64,000 nt of DNA from Voacanga thouarsii (GCA_026120185.1 JANUWF010001193.1:806001-870000); one strand, 5' to 3'; positions 1 to 12,554 are shown, counted from the stretch's first letter. Notes: a model not told the origin generated them from the letters alone. Numbers and translations are program-made.

Positions 1-1
1 T

Positions 2-220
<219 letters not shown>

Positions 221-1311
221 GTATTTCCATCTAAGAAGCTTCTGTAGCATAATTGCTTTTGGTACTTCAACCCGTTCTTTTTCCTCTTCGAGTGGGTTGA
301 TTGAAATTGGCAAAGGTGTAATCTTATGGGGAAATTGGCTTTGCCTCTGTAGATTACGTATGGGGTTAAGATTTTTTAGTTTTTATTGTAATCCGACAGA
401 GCACATTTTCTTTTGGTATTGGGTAGAATCTATGGTCTAGTTCATGAAAACTGATTTCTCAACTAGCTACAAGTGTGCAAGCTCTCTTATGGTGATACGG
501 TTATTTGGGCCTTGTCAATGAGATATCTTCTAACAATACATAGATTCTTAAAGTTGGTGGAACGGCGGCCTCAGGCATACATCCCGTATTGGAAGCCGAG
601 GAAGCTTCTTGGGTGAAGATGTTTATTACTACTCTGTCTTTCTTTTAATCAAAATTTTTATTTTAATTTATTTATCATATTAATAAAGTAATATTATATT
701 AATTATTATTTTTTTATAAATAGTATTTTTTATGTAGTTTGTAGTATTAGAACTTTATGAAGTCTAATAACAGAGATTGGAATTGTCCCCGAAAAGTCAC
801 TCTTTAAAAGGACGTCTCTAAGAATGATTCTTTGGAGGATGGTTCCTCTTGGAGCCTTGACTTTAGTCCTATCCTACCACATTTGTTGTATTATATGTTG
901 TTCAAAAGTGAGGTCCTCTTGCGTGCTGGAGTTGAGGCTCAATTTTTCAGCCATCTCTTATTGGATCTGTTTACATTTCCAAAAGCAAAATTTATCGATT
1001 TAATCTTTAAATTAATTACAATTTTAGTTACTTATCCTTAAATTATTCTTTCAGTCTTTTCTTCCCGAAATGATTTTTGTACTGCCAATTTAATCCTTGT
1101 TCCCAGTGTAATTGTTAATTTTGGCTAATAATTCTATACTCTATTAACATGTCTGTTAATATTTATAAGAGTATTTTTATCCAAAAACACTTATTTCTCT
1201 TTAATTTCATGTTTTCCTTTAATCATGTGGTTCTCTTTTCTGTTCTAAGCCAACCCTCCACTAATTAGTGTAAAATTTGTCTGGCCACCGCTCAATTTTG
1301 GCACTTCAACT

Positions 1312-1665
1312 TGGATTTGTTTGATAAAATTGAAATATAGAGATTAATGTATATCTAAGTATTAAATTTTAAAATTTAAAAGTTTGAAAATTAAAATTTA
1401 TTTTTTATACTCTATTTTATTATAATTTAGATTAAATATAAAATAATATTAATAATTAGATGACTATTTAACATATTTAGATTTTAAATTTAAGTAATTT
1501 TTAATTTATAATATATTTTAATCAATTAAATGATAATAAAAATTCGTTATCAAATATATTTAGTTAATTAAATATTTAATATTATCTATTATCAAATACG
1601 CTTAATAAAATAAATAAACAGTTAATTAATTTAAAATGATTAATTGAGTTATTAAATAGGCCATT
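1312..1665. repeat. AT-rich MITE-like repeat, copy 1
   Basis: Shares a string of ordered blocks with 2068-2463: a 'gtttgataaaattgaa' start, 'aatattaataattagatga', 'atcaattaaatgataataa' and a 'gagttat' end. The ends look loosely inverted, as in a hAT-type MITE, but no target duplication was resolved. Confidence 0.45.
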
Positions 1666-2067
1666 AGACTTTGGTTATAAGTTGTAGATTGCTTTGAACG
1701 AAATTAGCCTATTTGGTAACTTATAATGCTATAATTTTTAATAATTTTTTTCTATCACTATGATCCCTAAGCTTTAGTTGTGATCTCTAATACATTATAA
1801 TGAAAAAAGAGAGTTAGAATCACTTGACAGATTGTAATTTCATTACATAACTTAGCGGTAGAAAACATTATAAGCATTAAGCTTTAAGGACCAAATAGCA
1901 TTGGTCCTTAAAGTTTGCTTTGATTATTCTTTAGGGTGAGTTTTTGCATCTTAAAATTAGGGGTGTGAAAACATTACTTGGAATATACTATTGCACATGA
2001 GGTTATTAGAATTAAATTGGCAAAACAAAAATTTTGAATAATCAAATTTGAAAATAATTTATAACTA

Positions 2068-2463
2068 AGGGTTAGTTTGATAAAATTGAAGTTTGAAAAT
2101 TGAAATCTAAATATTTAAATATTAAAATTTGAAAATTGAAGTTTAAAGATTAAATTTTAAAATTTGAAATCTGAATTAATTATAATTTATATTATATTAT
2201 ATTATATTATAATTTATAATAAATATAAAAATATTAATAATTAGATGAATATTTAACAAATTCAGACTTTAGACTTAAATAACTTTTAATTCAACTAAAA
2301 TTTATCATATAATGTCAATATGTCTTAATCAATTAAATGATAATAAAAATATGTTATCAAATGCACTTAATTAATTAAATACTTAATAATATATATTATT
2401 AAATATATTAATAAAATAAATAAATAAATAATTAATTTTAAATACTTAATTAAGTTATAAGCC
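2068..2463. repeat. AT-rich MITE-like repeat, copy 2
   Basis: Direct, diverged copy of 1312-1665, about 750 bp downstream, with a short (ATATT)n-type expansion near 2190-2210. No coding potential. The gap between the two copies (1666-2067) may hold another small foldback element: 'ctatttggtaacttata' near 1709 is loosely mirrored near 1870-1900. Confidence 0.45.
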
Positions 2464-2843
2464 GGCCCTAAATTAGTGAATTTCCATTAATAATTTTTTA
2501 AATTTGAGATGGAATCCAAATGAACAGCCCCTAATTCTCAAAACAAAACTTCTAAACTTTCTCTTCAAATCTTTCCAACTAAGCTGGCACCTGCCAAAAA
2601 AAAAAAAAAAAACTCTTAAGGTCCATGAGTTGTTTCAACTTGAGGTGTAATTCTAAATTTATCCTTTCTATAGCCCCGATGAAATTCAGTTAGTTAGTGA
2701 GTGTCAACATGGGAGAAATTGAAAGCTTAGACAAATGAAAAGAATTATGAAAAAAAGCCAATTTTTTTCAAATCCATTCAAATCTGCGATTCAGTTTCAA
2801 CTAAACATTTTCTACATGAAAAAGTCTTGTGGCTTGGCTATGA

Positions 2844-3182
2844 AAATTATTTGGTAATTTAAGGTTTAAATTTAAAAAATTATAAAAATTTAACAGTGAT
2901 AGAAATAGTTGAATATTTTAATTTTTTAATAAAATAAAATTATTTTTATCAAATTACGTATAATATTTATATAATAATTAAATTATGTATAATATTTATA
3001 TAATGTAATATTTGTAGAATTATATATATTGATATTTCCTCCTGTCACGGCCCGGATCCCCCAAAAACGAGAGTGAAGAAGGAAGAAGCCAAACGGCAAC
3101 AATGAGTTTCTTTCTTTTCCTTTTCCTCTTGCTGCAAAATCACCTCACATGCCGGGATACCAAGCTCTTTTTTTTTTTTTCC
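2844..3182. other. AT-rich spacer, no gene seen
   Basis: Ends with a short GC-richer stretch (about 3043-3165) carrying 'tgtcacggcccggatcc', of a type seen at ends of plant non-autonomous repeats. It then runs into the oligo-T that is the LINE poly(A) tail. Nothing else is supported. Confidence 0.4.
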
Positions 3183-3209
3183 TATCTAAATAAAGGTTCA
3201 ACCCTATAT

Positions 3210-4004
3210 TTAATTAGAAATAGAAGAGGAAGTCATCACCTCCTCACTCAATACAGGATTTGAATGGAGGACCGAAGTAATTCCCCCATGATCACATAAA
3301 ATAGCCGGGGGAAGAAGGGATGGAGGTAAATAATCAAAATAATTGTGAAATTTTGTCCATTTGGCAATTTCATGCGCATATACATTCCCTGATCTGGGGA
3401 CATAAACAAACTTCCAATTATCTCTTTGCTTAAGTATAGACTTCACCGCATCTGTGGATCCTTTTCTTAGCCATTCCTCAGCAGGCTGAATACCAGTAAT
3501 TGCCCTTATAACATTTAGTGAATCGCCCTCCAAGATGACCTTAGATATGTCAGCCTCATCGGCAATCAATGCAGCATTAAGAGCAGCAAGGGCTTCAGCA
3601 GCAAAAGCGTCCCCATCAAAATCTTTCCCAGTCCAAACCCATAGAATTTGTCCCATATGATCGCGAAAAACACACGCAGAAATCGCAATTCCATCTTAAA
3701 AAGTAGTGTCAAAATTTACTTTGACATAAGGGGAAGGCGGAGCCTGTCAAGAACTGGAAAGATTAAATGATTGCCTCTTCCATTGTCGGGTAAGACTGGA
3801 TTCCCAATAAGCATTCGCTGTCCTGCTAATTTGAACTGATAGCACCTCCCATTGTTGATTAGATTCACCTGCATGCAATTGATTTCTGTATTTCCATACA
3901 TTTTCCATCAACACCACAGTATAGTTAAGAAATTCTCGTTTCGTCTCAGTTGAAAACGGGAATGCGTTATCCAAATTTAACAGCTCCTTTATCCAATTTT
4001 CCAC
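3210..4004 (-). pseudogene. LINE C-terminal RNase H-like domain
   Basis: Frame 3210-3656 reads AEALAALNAALIADEADIS, then VILEGDSLNVIRAI, then NVYAHEIAKW: the conserved core of the plant RVT_3/RNase H-like domain at the end of L1 ORF2. Frame 3747-4004 supplies the linker. The expected first catalytic Asp region near the domain start is displaced by the stop near 3657-3715. Confidence 0.75.
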
Positions 4005-4007
4005 TTT

Positions 4008-4991
4008 CTAGGTTGAGAATTGGTCTATTTTAAAATGCCATTTAGAATGCCACCATAGACATTTGATAAGGGGATAGAGAAGGAATATATGCTCCATATT
4101 TTCTGTAGTAGAATGACAGATGCAACAGGATCGGTCTATCAAGTCCAACAGCCGGCCCAATCTTGATTTTATAGGTAGTAACTGGGAAATAACACGCCAT
4201 AAGAAATGTTTACGACGTCTATGTAGGCGGGAAGACCACAAAGATTTCCACAATTTGCTGGGGAGAGGAGGAGCAGATGGTGGTAGGTTCATATGTGGTA
4301 AGGGGGGGATAGAATTGTACCTCATCTGATAAATATTTCTGTAAGCAAACTTAATAGAAAATCTCCCTGACTTGGAGGGAGCCCACACTAGTGAATCGTA
4401 TTCCCTAATATGGGGAATAGAAATTTTCAGAATCTCCCGAGCAATAGGTGGTGGAAACAAATTCGAGATGAATTCGTAGTCCCATAAGTGTTGATTAGAG
4501 AGCATAAGGTCTTGAACTGAATTCACATGTTGCTGGTCAATAGGAACAGGGGGAAGATGATGAGTAGGAAGACCTGGGATCCACGGATCTTCCCAAATGT
4601 TCACCTACGAGTCGTGACCAATGTGATAACATAGTCCAGCTTCCAATACCTTCTTCGTTTTCCATAAACCTTTCCAAATCCAAGACGATCCACTGGGACA
4701 GCTTTCCATATCCAATAATTTTCTGCCTCGAAGGTATTTAGAATGGATTAGGTTAACCCAAGGGCGATGATCTTCAGTGTATAGTTGCAAGGAAAGTTTC
4801 GTGATCAAAGCCAGGTTATTGTCCAAAGATTTTCGAAATCCCATTCCTCCCTTATCTTTTGGTGTACAGATGTCTTCCCAAGATTTGAGATATAAATATC
4901 TACCAGAGTTTTCTTTAAAACCCCACCAAAAGTCACGCATTAGAGTATCCAATTTATTACAGATAGAAGAGGGAAGAATAAAATATTGCAT
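4008..4991 (-). pseudogene. LINE connection region and zf-RVT domain
   Basis: Minus-strand frames 4605-4991 (FWWGF and WEDICTPKDKGGMGFR) and 4008-4604 (IWEDPWIP; VWAPSKSGRFS; KHFLWRV; CCICHSTTENMEHIF) form the region between RT and RNase H of plant L1 ORF2, including the zinc-binding zf-RVT cysteines and histidine. A stop separates the two frames at about 4605. Confidence 0.82.
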
Positions 4992-5009
4992 GACATGAAT
5001 AGGAAGTGA

Positions 5010-6418
5010 TTACCCAACATGCTTTATTAATACAGATCGACCAGCCTGTGATAGAGAGTTCATTTTCCAACCACTGATCTTCTGTCGGAGTCGTTCCACT
5101 AATCCTTGAAAAGCCACAGATTTTGAAGATTTCTTACAGAAAGGTGCCCCCAGATAAGAGCTATTGTGAGCACACTCAGACATGTTGAATCTAGAACGGA
5201 TGGAATATTTTAGGGGGGACCTCACGTTTCTGCTGAAATGAATTACAGATTTATCAAAATTGACAAAAAAACCAGACCATCCGCAATATGTAACCAATAG
5301 GTTGTGAACCACTTGTGCCTCAGAAATAGACACTCTACAAAAAAAAAAAAAAAAAAAATCAGATCATCCGCATACATAAGATAGGAGATGTAAGGGCAGG
5401 AACGTCCAATTTTAACCCTATGGAACAAATTATTTGACTCCACTGCAGTGAGTATTCTAGATAGTAGATCAAAATACAATACAAATAGTGAAGGAGATAA
5501 CGGATCTCCTTGTCGAAGACTTCTGTAATTTCTAAAGAATCCAAAAGGAGAACCATTAATCAATACTAAAAAAGATATAGTAGATATACACTCTAAAATG
5601 AGGTTGGTGAATCGATCTGTAAAACCATGATTTCTCAGAATCCTAATGAGGAGAGACCATTCGACCTTATCATATGCCTTTTCCATATCAATCTTAATAG
5701 CCATCAGACCCAAATTTCCTCTCTTGTTGTTTAGATGATGCATTATCTCATGACACATTATCACATTATCAGCCATACCACGAGAAGGAATAAAAGCACA
5801 TTGAGAAGGGGCTACAAGACTGTCCAATAAAGGTTTAATCCTATCCGCCAAAATTTTTGAAATAACTTTATATACCACATTACACAAAGCAATAGGCCGG
5901 AAATGATCAACTTTGTAAGCAGAATCCCTTTTCGGAACAAGAGCAATGAAAGTATGATTTAGAGAGGTAATCATTTTCCTATGAACAAAAAAATACTGGA
6001 TAGCAGCAACTACTTTTGCTTTGACAATATACCAGTAAGTTTTGAAGAAATAATGAGTCGTACCATCAGGACCAGGACTTTTTCCAGCCTTCATTCCAAA
6101 AACTGTTTGACGGATAAGATCATCAGAAGGAATAACACACAAATCCTCATTTTGTACATTTGTGATAGAAGGAGAAATGAGATTATTGATATCAGAGGGA
6201 AGCTGTGGAGAAGTAGAAGAGAATAGATTACTGTAGTATTGTTCAAAAGCTTGACCAATATCTGTCCAATCTGACTGCCAGTCATCAGTACCTGTGAGAA
6301 GAGAATCAATACTATTGTGTCTTCTATGAACAATTGTTGAAAGATGAAAAAATCGGGTATTTGCATCACCATCTTCCAACCAAGACACATTTAATTTGTT
6401 CTCTTTTAAGTTGCTCAT
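5010..6418 (-). pseudogene. LINE reverse transcriptase domain (frameshifted)
   Basis: The minus-strand frame 5243-6418 carries ordered RT motifs: KSPGPDGTTHYFFK, FIPSRGMADNV, KIDMEKAYDKVEW, LRQGDPLSPSLF and the catalytic YADD. Directly after YADDLI the DNA has a 20-nt A run (5339-5358 on the plus strand) read as repeated Phe. The frame then shifts, and the thumb region continues in another frame (5010-5333). That homopolymer is the likely point of the frameshift. Confidence 0.88.
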
Positions 6419-7387
6419 CTAAAGCTTCCTGTAAAATCTGCTCTTTTTCCAAAACAAAAGAGGATTGCGGAAGTGACTGAATATTTTCAATCTCCCTACG
6501 AATCCCAATTACATTGTACTGAATAAGACCAAAAACTGATTTATTCCAAGATTTAAGAGCCTGTTTTGCACTTTTAATGCTGGAGACTAGAATAGTAAGA
6601 TGCGATCCCCGAACCGGAATAGACCAGGTAGACAAAATAATATCATGAGAGGAGTTTTCCCGTGTCCACATAGTCTCAAATCGGAAAGGCCTTAACAACC
6701 GTTCAGCTGGAGGAGAAGTGTCAAGGAGAATAGGCTTATGATCTGAGGAGAGAGCAGTAAGGTGGCGAACAGATGCCCATGAAAACAGAACACGCCAAGC
6801 TTCATTTACGAGTCCCCTATCAAGACGAACCTGGATGTTCGCAGTTTCCGATCGTTTGTTATTCCAGGTAAATGGAAAATCAGAGAATCCTAAATCAATT
6901 AAACTCGCATTATCCACAAAAGAAATAAATCCTCCAGATGAAGAAGCACAAAAGAGGCGTCCCCCAATTTTTTCAGAAGATTGAGTTATGCTATTAAAGT
7001 CTCCCATGTCAACCAAGGCCCAGCAAAACTGCTACCAATATCTAAGAGATCCTGCCAGAATTTTTATTTTTGAGAATATATGCAAGGACCATAAACTCCA
7101 GTAAGTTGCCACGGAGATCTAAGCTGAGCACAAAATATAAGGCTAGTAATCTAACTGTTATTTGAAGCTATAATCTGTAGATTAACATTTGGCCGCCAAC
7201 ACAAAGCCAATCCACCAGCATAACCAATAGCAGGAACAAAATGAAAATCAGGAAAACCAACTGCAGTCAAAACCTTAGAAATTTTTACAAGGGAGGAAGA
7301 TTTGATTTCAGACAAAAATAAAACATCAGGACGATGCGAGTTAATAAATACTCGCAATGCTAATTTGCCATTTCTGATGACCCACAA
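6366..7387 (-). pseudogene. LINE APE-type endonuclease domain (fragments)
   Basis: Two minus-strand pieces. 7151-7387 has the N-terminal part (HRPDVLFLSEIKS, then YAGGLALCW). 6366-7016 has the catalytic GDFN motif, followed by FTWNN, LDRG and a SSDHKPILL C-terminal box typical of L1 endonucleases. The frames are separated by about 130 bp that no longer read through. In an active element this domain nicks target DNA to prime reverse transcription. Confidence 0.85.
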
Positions 7388-7396
7388 TCTGCCTTG

Positions 7397-7672
7397 GCCT
7401 TATGGAATGCCTCGACTAGCCACTGCACCTGGGCTGGAGTCACTTGCGACTCTAATGACCGTCATGTCACGGGTCTTGATATCTCTAGTCTTAATCACGC
7501 TGGGATACTCTCTCGTGACATTGGACATCTCCGTTTCCTTCTTAACCTTTCTGTCGCCGTTAACCAATTCTGTGGCCCTGTTCTTTCTGAACTTTCGTTT
7601 ATCTCGACTCTCTGTTATTTTAATCTCTCTAACAACATCTTCAACCTCACTTTCCCTACGCAGCTTTGTCAC
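7397..7672 (+). pseudogene. BAM/CLV1-type LRR receptor kinase, exon fragment
   Basis: A frame of about 90 codons reads WNASTSHCTWAGVTCDSN, then IGHLRFLLNLSV, then LSFISTLCYFNLSNN. This is the cap (LRRNT) and first leucine-rich repeats of BARELY ANY MERISTEM-like receptor kinases. Family members have about 1000 residues; signal peptide, remaining LRRs, membrane segment and kinase are all absent. It starts at the LINE 5' end and is cut off at the first TRIM LTR (7667), so it is a fragment caught between two mobile elements. Substitutions at usually conserved positions suggest no selection. Confidence 0.75.
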
Positions 7673-8730
7673 GCCCCATGCCCGTAGACTCGAGAGCGCG
7701 ACTATGGACTTGGCAGCATCCACGGTCAATTACTTGGTCGTTATCCTCGCTGGATCAAAATGGATATCCCAAGTTGACAATAGGTACTTAGATCCATCCT
7801 TATATACCATACACACTTCTCATCCCAATCCTATGTGGGATTGGGGTATCACATTCACCCCTCCTTTAGGCCCAAGTATTCTCGTTGGACCCATACTTTA
7901 GGGGTTAAACCCATGACTAACTAGGCGGTATAAGATTCTAGAGGTGGCTCCCACTGCGCATGGTGTAGCACTTAGTTCCCATACCGAGGGCTGGTTACCT
8001 GTTCTGATACCAAATGTCACGCTTCGTGCCCGCGGACTCGGGAGCGCGACTATGGGCCTGAGGCAGCACCCACGGTTAACTGCTTGGCCGCCATCTTCAC
8101 TGGGCCAAAATGGATATCCTAAGTTGACAATGGGTATTTAGGCCCATCCTTATATACCATACACACTTCTCATTCCAATCTCGTGTGAGATTGGAGTATC
8201 ACATTTCACATTCATCCTTCCTTTAGGCCCAAGCGTCCTCGCTGGGCCCATACTTTAGGGGCCAAACCCAGGACCAACCAAGTGGCATGGGATTCTAGAG
8301 ATGGCTCCCACTGCGCACGGTGTAGCACTTAATTCCCATACACACTTCTCATCCCAATCCCATGTGGGATTGGAGTATCATTTTCATCCCTCCTTTAGGC
8401 CCAAGCGTCTTCGCTGGGTCCATACTTTAGGGGTCAAACCCAGGACTATCCAGACGGCATAGGATTCTAGAGGTGACTCCCACCGCGCACGGTGTAGTAT
8501 TTAGTTCCCATTTAGGAGGCTAGTTACCTGCTCTGATACCAAATGTCACGCCCCGTGCACGCGGACCCAAAAGCGTGACTATGGGCCTGGCAGTACCCAC
8601 GGTCAACTACTTGGCCGCCATCCTCGTTGGGTTAAAATGGATATCCCAAATTGACAATGAGTACTTAGGCCCATCCTTATATACTATATACACTTCTCAT
8701 CCCGATCCCATGTGGGATTGGAGTATTACA
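7667..8730 (-). mobile_element. TRIM-like LTR element, tandem array
   Basis: LTR-like units start TGTCACGCC and end TATCACA/TATTACA at 7667-7853, 8015-8203 and 8544-8730 (187-189 bp). The tail of a further LTR, joined near 8340, ends about 8382. Between them lie internal segments of about 160 bp. On the minus strand each internal segment begins with TTTGGTATCAGAGC, matching the methionine tRNA primer site, and ends with a purine tract (AAAGGAGGGGTGAA) next to the LTR. That is a complete miniature LTR-retrotransposon layout with no coding region. The array reads LTR-internal-LTR-internal-(deleted LTR)-internal-LTR. No 5S-like promoter was seen, so it is not obviously Cassandra. Confidence 0.72.
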
Positions 8731-9150
8731 TTTGTGCTTCTCATCCCAATTCGCTTTATATAACATGCAGCACATGGGAATTTTTCAAACGTCAATATCT
8801 TTTTATGTTTCAAGGGATGACTATGTGTATTTTCAATTATTCTTCTTATTATGGTAGATCCCGAATGACCCAATCGGTCATGTCAAATACTAAAAGTAGT
8901 AGGATCAGTAAATTTCTAATTTACGAGATGATGAATTTCAATTGTACGTATTTTTGCAAAATATAGGCCAGTAGAAAAAGACGGTAATTTTTCTAATACA
9001 GATTTCTTACTCAAATTAATTTGAGTAATATAAAGATGTTCAATACCATTTTCCTCATTTGTTTCAACATGATACCATTTATGCGGATATCTTTAAAACT
9101 CAATAAATTTCTTCTGAATTTTGAGGAAAATAGTGCCTTATCAATAGTAA
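8731..9150. other. No gene recognised
   Basis: AT-rich sequence between the TRIM array and a copia fragment. Short open frames here have no recognisable motif. The right part is probably decayed copia integrase or protease sequence. Confidence 0.35.
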
Positions 9151-10561
9151 TTATTGTTCCTTCAGGCAACAATATACTAGTTCTTCCGGACCTTCAATCA
9201 CATTTATACTACCGTTTGTCGTATAAATATTTATTTCTTCTATTTTAAGATAAGAAAAATATTTCTCATTTTTGAGTATGGTGTGTATAGTTCCACTATC
9301 AATAATACATACATCATTATTAAAAACAGCCATCTGAACAAAAAATATATATATGCAAAAGTAAATATTATTAGAATATAATAAAAATTCAAAAATATCA
9401 GGGTGATGCATTAGTTCTTCTGGACACTCCATCACCAATTAAATGGTCTATCCTACTATTTGGGTATTCAAAAAAATCCGATACATCCATATGGATAATA
9501 TTGATATTAAGATCTTCAGGATCAGTATCATCATCCTCAGCATCATTCACTGGATGTTGAGAAAAATTTGCTTCAACATTTTTATTGTTCTTTTTCAATG
9601 AAGCTTGATATAATTCCACTAAATGCTTGGCCGTACGATAGTTACGTGACCAATGACCTTTCATGCCACATCTATAACATGTATCCTCATAATTTTCTTC
9701 TATTTTTTTTCTTTTTCTTTTCCCTTATAATCTTTTCTGTTCCATTTCAAGCGGCCAATATTTCTCATAGCTTGATTATGATTGTGATAAGAGAAATATC
9801 GAGCGTGTCCACGACTATAGCCACGGCCACGGCCATGACTACGACTATAATGATGGCTTCTGCTGGAGCCAACAGTATTCACTTTTGGGAGTGCTGTTGA
9901 GCTAGTTGGTCTGGCTTCATGGTTTTTCAATAATAACTCATTATTTTTCTCTGCAATGAGGAGGGTAGTAATTAAATCGGTAAATTTTGTATACCCTTTT
10001 TCTCAATATTGTTGCTATAGGACAATATTCGAGGCATGAAAGGTGCATATCTTCATCAGTAACTTTTTCTCCGCATAATTTTAATTGAAATGTAATTTTA
10101 TACATCACGGAGCTATATTTATTCACAATTTTAAAATCTTGCAACCTCAGATGCAACCATTCATATCGTGCAGTGGGTAGTACGACCATCTTCAGGTGGT
10201 CAAATCTTTCTTTTAAATTTACCCACAAGACATATGAATTTTTTTCGGTAAGATATTCCATTTTCAAATTTTCGTCGATATGATCGACGGATAAAAATCA
10301 AAACTTTGGCCTTATATTGTGCAGATGCACTATTATTTTTCTGAATAATTTCACTAAGGCCTTCAGCATTTAGATGCATTTTTGCATCGAGAATCATGAC
10401 ATATAATTCTTTCCAAAAATATCAAGGGCTACAAATTCGAGTTTAGCAAGGTTAGCTATAGGGATCAATAAATGCGTACCTGTCTTCTGGCTTGTATAAC
10501 GGTAGAGACTCGTGCTTTAGTCTTCTGGCTTTTGTAACGGCAGAGACTCGTACTGATAACG
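9151..10561 (-). pseudogene. Ty1/copia gag-protease fragment
   Basis: Minus strand. 10200-10397 and 9941-10267 resemble copia gag (YKAKVLIFIRR; LWVNLKERFDHLK; RYEWLHLRLQDFK). 9700-9930 is a basic spacer, 9398-9664 keeps the end of a CCHC knuckle (MKGHWSRNYRTAKHLVELY), and 9151-9438 has the protease motif VCIIDSGTIHTI. Pol is missing, and frames are broken between pieces. The leader near the LTR holds a tandem pair of about 60 bp around 10480-10555 ('cttctggctt...gagactcgt'). Confidence 0.8.
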
Positions 10562-10864
10562 TGTTATGAAATTGGTAGTGTTAGAATAAAATCTACATAC
10601 TAAGAAATCTCTAACTATTCTTTGCACAAGAATTCTTCAAATTTCTCTCTTTCTTTCTCTCACAATTTTTTCTAACAATTCTTACAATTGGTGTATTTTT
10701 CAAGTTTGGGAAGAACTCTATTTATAGAGTTCTTATTAGTGGAATACATCATCTTCCACTAATATGCATTAGTGATGTCTCCACTAAATGGTGGTCATTA
10801 ATAAAAATTCATAATTAGTGGAGCTTCCACTAATTCTTTAATAATTCACAATATATTCATAACA
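10562..10864 (-). repeat. 5' LTR of the decayed copia fragment
   Basis: A 303-bp segment bounded by TGTTATGAA and TTCATAACA, placed immediately upstream (in minus-strand sense) of the gag fragment. The adjoining element-strand sequence CGTTATCAGTACGAG is a primer-site-like junction common in plant copia elements. A 'tctatttatagagttctta' block inside may be its promoter region. No second LTR was found. Confidence 0.6.
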
Positions 10865-11007
10865 TTAACCAAGTTTTCCTTGGACTAATTTAATTAAAAA
10901 ATAAGAATGCACAATTAATTTAATTTAAAATCATAATGCTTGAGTGGGGAGATTAACTAGGACCAACAGGGTATACCAGGGGTTGAATACTTACCTTAAT
11001 ATCAAAA

Positions 11008-11430
11008 TGTCATGCTACGTAGTTGCAAGTTCAGAATGTGATAATAGAAATGATAATATTCACAACCAACTAATTGATTGCCATCCCAATACGTGTTTAG
11101 GACAATTCTAATATACCATTTATATTTCTCATCTCCAATCTCAACATGACAATAGGCTTAACAATAGTCACAATCAACTTCTTGGTCGCTATCTTAATGG
11201 ATGTTTAGACCTATTATTATATACTATTTGCATTTCTCATCTCAATCTCATGTGGAATTAGGGTATTTGATTTGTACAAAATGTCATGCTCGTACTAGCA
11301 AGCTTGAAATGTGACAATGGGTTTGACAACAGACACAGTCAATTATTTAATTGTCGTTCTCATTGGGCTAAAGTAAATATTCCAAATTAACGATGAGTGC
11401 TTATTCCAAGTTATTAGATATTACTTTTTG
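11008..11430 (-). repeat. Strongly diverged TRIM-like copies
   Basis: Ordered similarity to the 7667-8730 LTRs: 'tgtcatgct', 'gacaat', 'cacagtcaatt', 'ctcatctcaatctcatgtgg', then again 'aaatgtcatgctcg' near 11279. These look like older, more decayed relatives of the TRIM array, here without a clear primer site. Confidence 0.45.
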
Positions 11431-12480
11431 CTGCTTGAAAGTGAGATTGATGAGGAAGACTTCATAAATCTATTAATTAAACCAACACCATAAGTAATAT
11501 TAGTCCTAGTAGAAGTTAAGTATCTCAAACTCCCAATCAATCTTCTATAATTAGTAGCATCAACTAAGTATCAATTTTCCTTTGATTGGAGTCATAATAT
11601 GCTTGATTATATCCATCCTAAATAAAAGTTCCTCTATCAAATTGATAAACTTCCTATCCAAGAAAATGAGACATCAACCTTAAATCTATCATCTTAAAAT
11701 TATTAATCATAGCCTTCTTAGATTCAGAAATTAATTTGGAATTGTTGCTAGTAAAAATAAGTTCATCAATATACAAGCACACAATAAATATATCACCATT
11801 ACTATCAAACTTTACATATAAAGTATATTTATATGAATATTTTTCAAAATCGGTGATTCATAATGTACTAAGTTATAAGAGCTTGCTTTAACCCATATAA
11901 TGTTTTTTTTTTTCAATTTATAAACTTTATTTTCATTATCTTCTACCAAATATATAAGATGTTATTCCACATACACCTCATCTTCCAAAACTCCATTAAA
12001 AAAAACAGGCTTAACATCTATTTGATAAATTCTCTAAGAATTATGAGTAGCAAGGAAAATAATCATATGTACTATATATACTAAGTCTATCAATAGGTGA
12101 AAATACCTCAAAATAATCGATTTCAACATTTTGTTTTTATCCTTTTGCCGCTAACCTTATTTTGAAACGATCCATCTCTCCAAATAGTTTATATTTGGTC
12201 TTGTATGCCCATTTAATACCAATAGGTTGTTTGTTAATTAGAAGAGAAGTTAAATCCCAAATTTTATTTTTCCCAATGGCATGAATCTCCTCATCCATAG
12301 CATGAATCCAACGATCATCATTAGCAATATCCTTATAAGTAATTGGATCACAATATGCAAATAAGGTAAAATTAACAATATCTTTATTAGAGAAATCATT
12401 ATCAGTACCAACAATATAATCCTAGTATTAGTAAACAATGTTGTCATTAAGGGCAACTAGAAGATTTCATAGGACTTAAT
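11431..12480 (-). pseudogene. Ty1/copia reverse transcriptase fragment, heavily decayed
   Basis: On the minus strand, copia RT landmarks can be followed in shifting frames: EIDYFEVFSP, an IDVKPVFFNG segment near 12000, and a VCLYIDELIFTSNN box near 11750-11790 where copia elements normally carry YVDD. The frame is interrupted many times, and a T run lies at about 11906. It sits outside the LTR at 10562-10864 and so belongs to a different insertion. Confidence 0.72.
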
Positions 12481-12554
12481 TATATAGTAATAGGTTGTTC
12501 CACCTGCTCTACTAAGATAGCGAATGCGTTAAGAATAGAATGCAAAGTATGAAT

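Larger units (their letters stand above)
3169..7395 (-). mobile_element. L1-type LINE retrotransposon, 5'-truncated and decayed
   Basis: Read on the minus strand, the order is endonuclease, reverse transcriptase, zf-RVT and RNase H, as in plant L1 elements. The oligo-T at about 3169-3182 is the poly(A) tail on the element strand. The 5' end stops near 7395, inside the endonuclease N-terminus, next to an LRR-kinase fragment on the other strand. The ORF2-like frame is broken by several shifts and stops (near 7016-7150, 6366-6418, 5243-5333, 4991-5010, 4004-4008, 3656-3747), so it cannot encode a whole protein. No convincing target site duplication was found. Confidence 0.9.

Noticed and set aside
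7302..7901. 199-codon plus-strand frame crossing the LINE, LRR fragment and TRIM
   Set aside because: It spans three unrelated elements; the real LRR frame is another one.
7667..8730. Cassandra TRIM
   Set aside because: The 187-bp LTRs show no 5S rRNA promoter-like stretch, which defines Cassandra.
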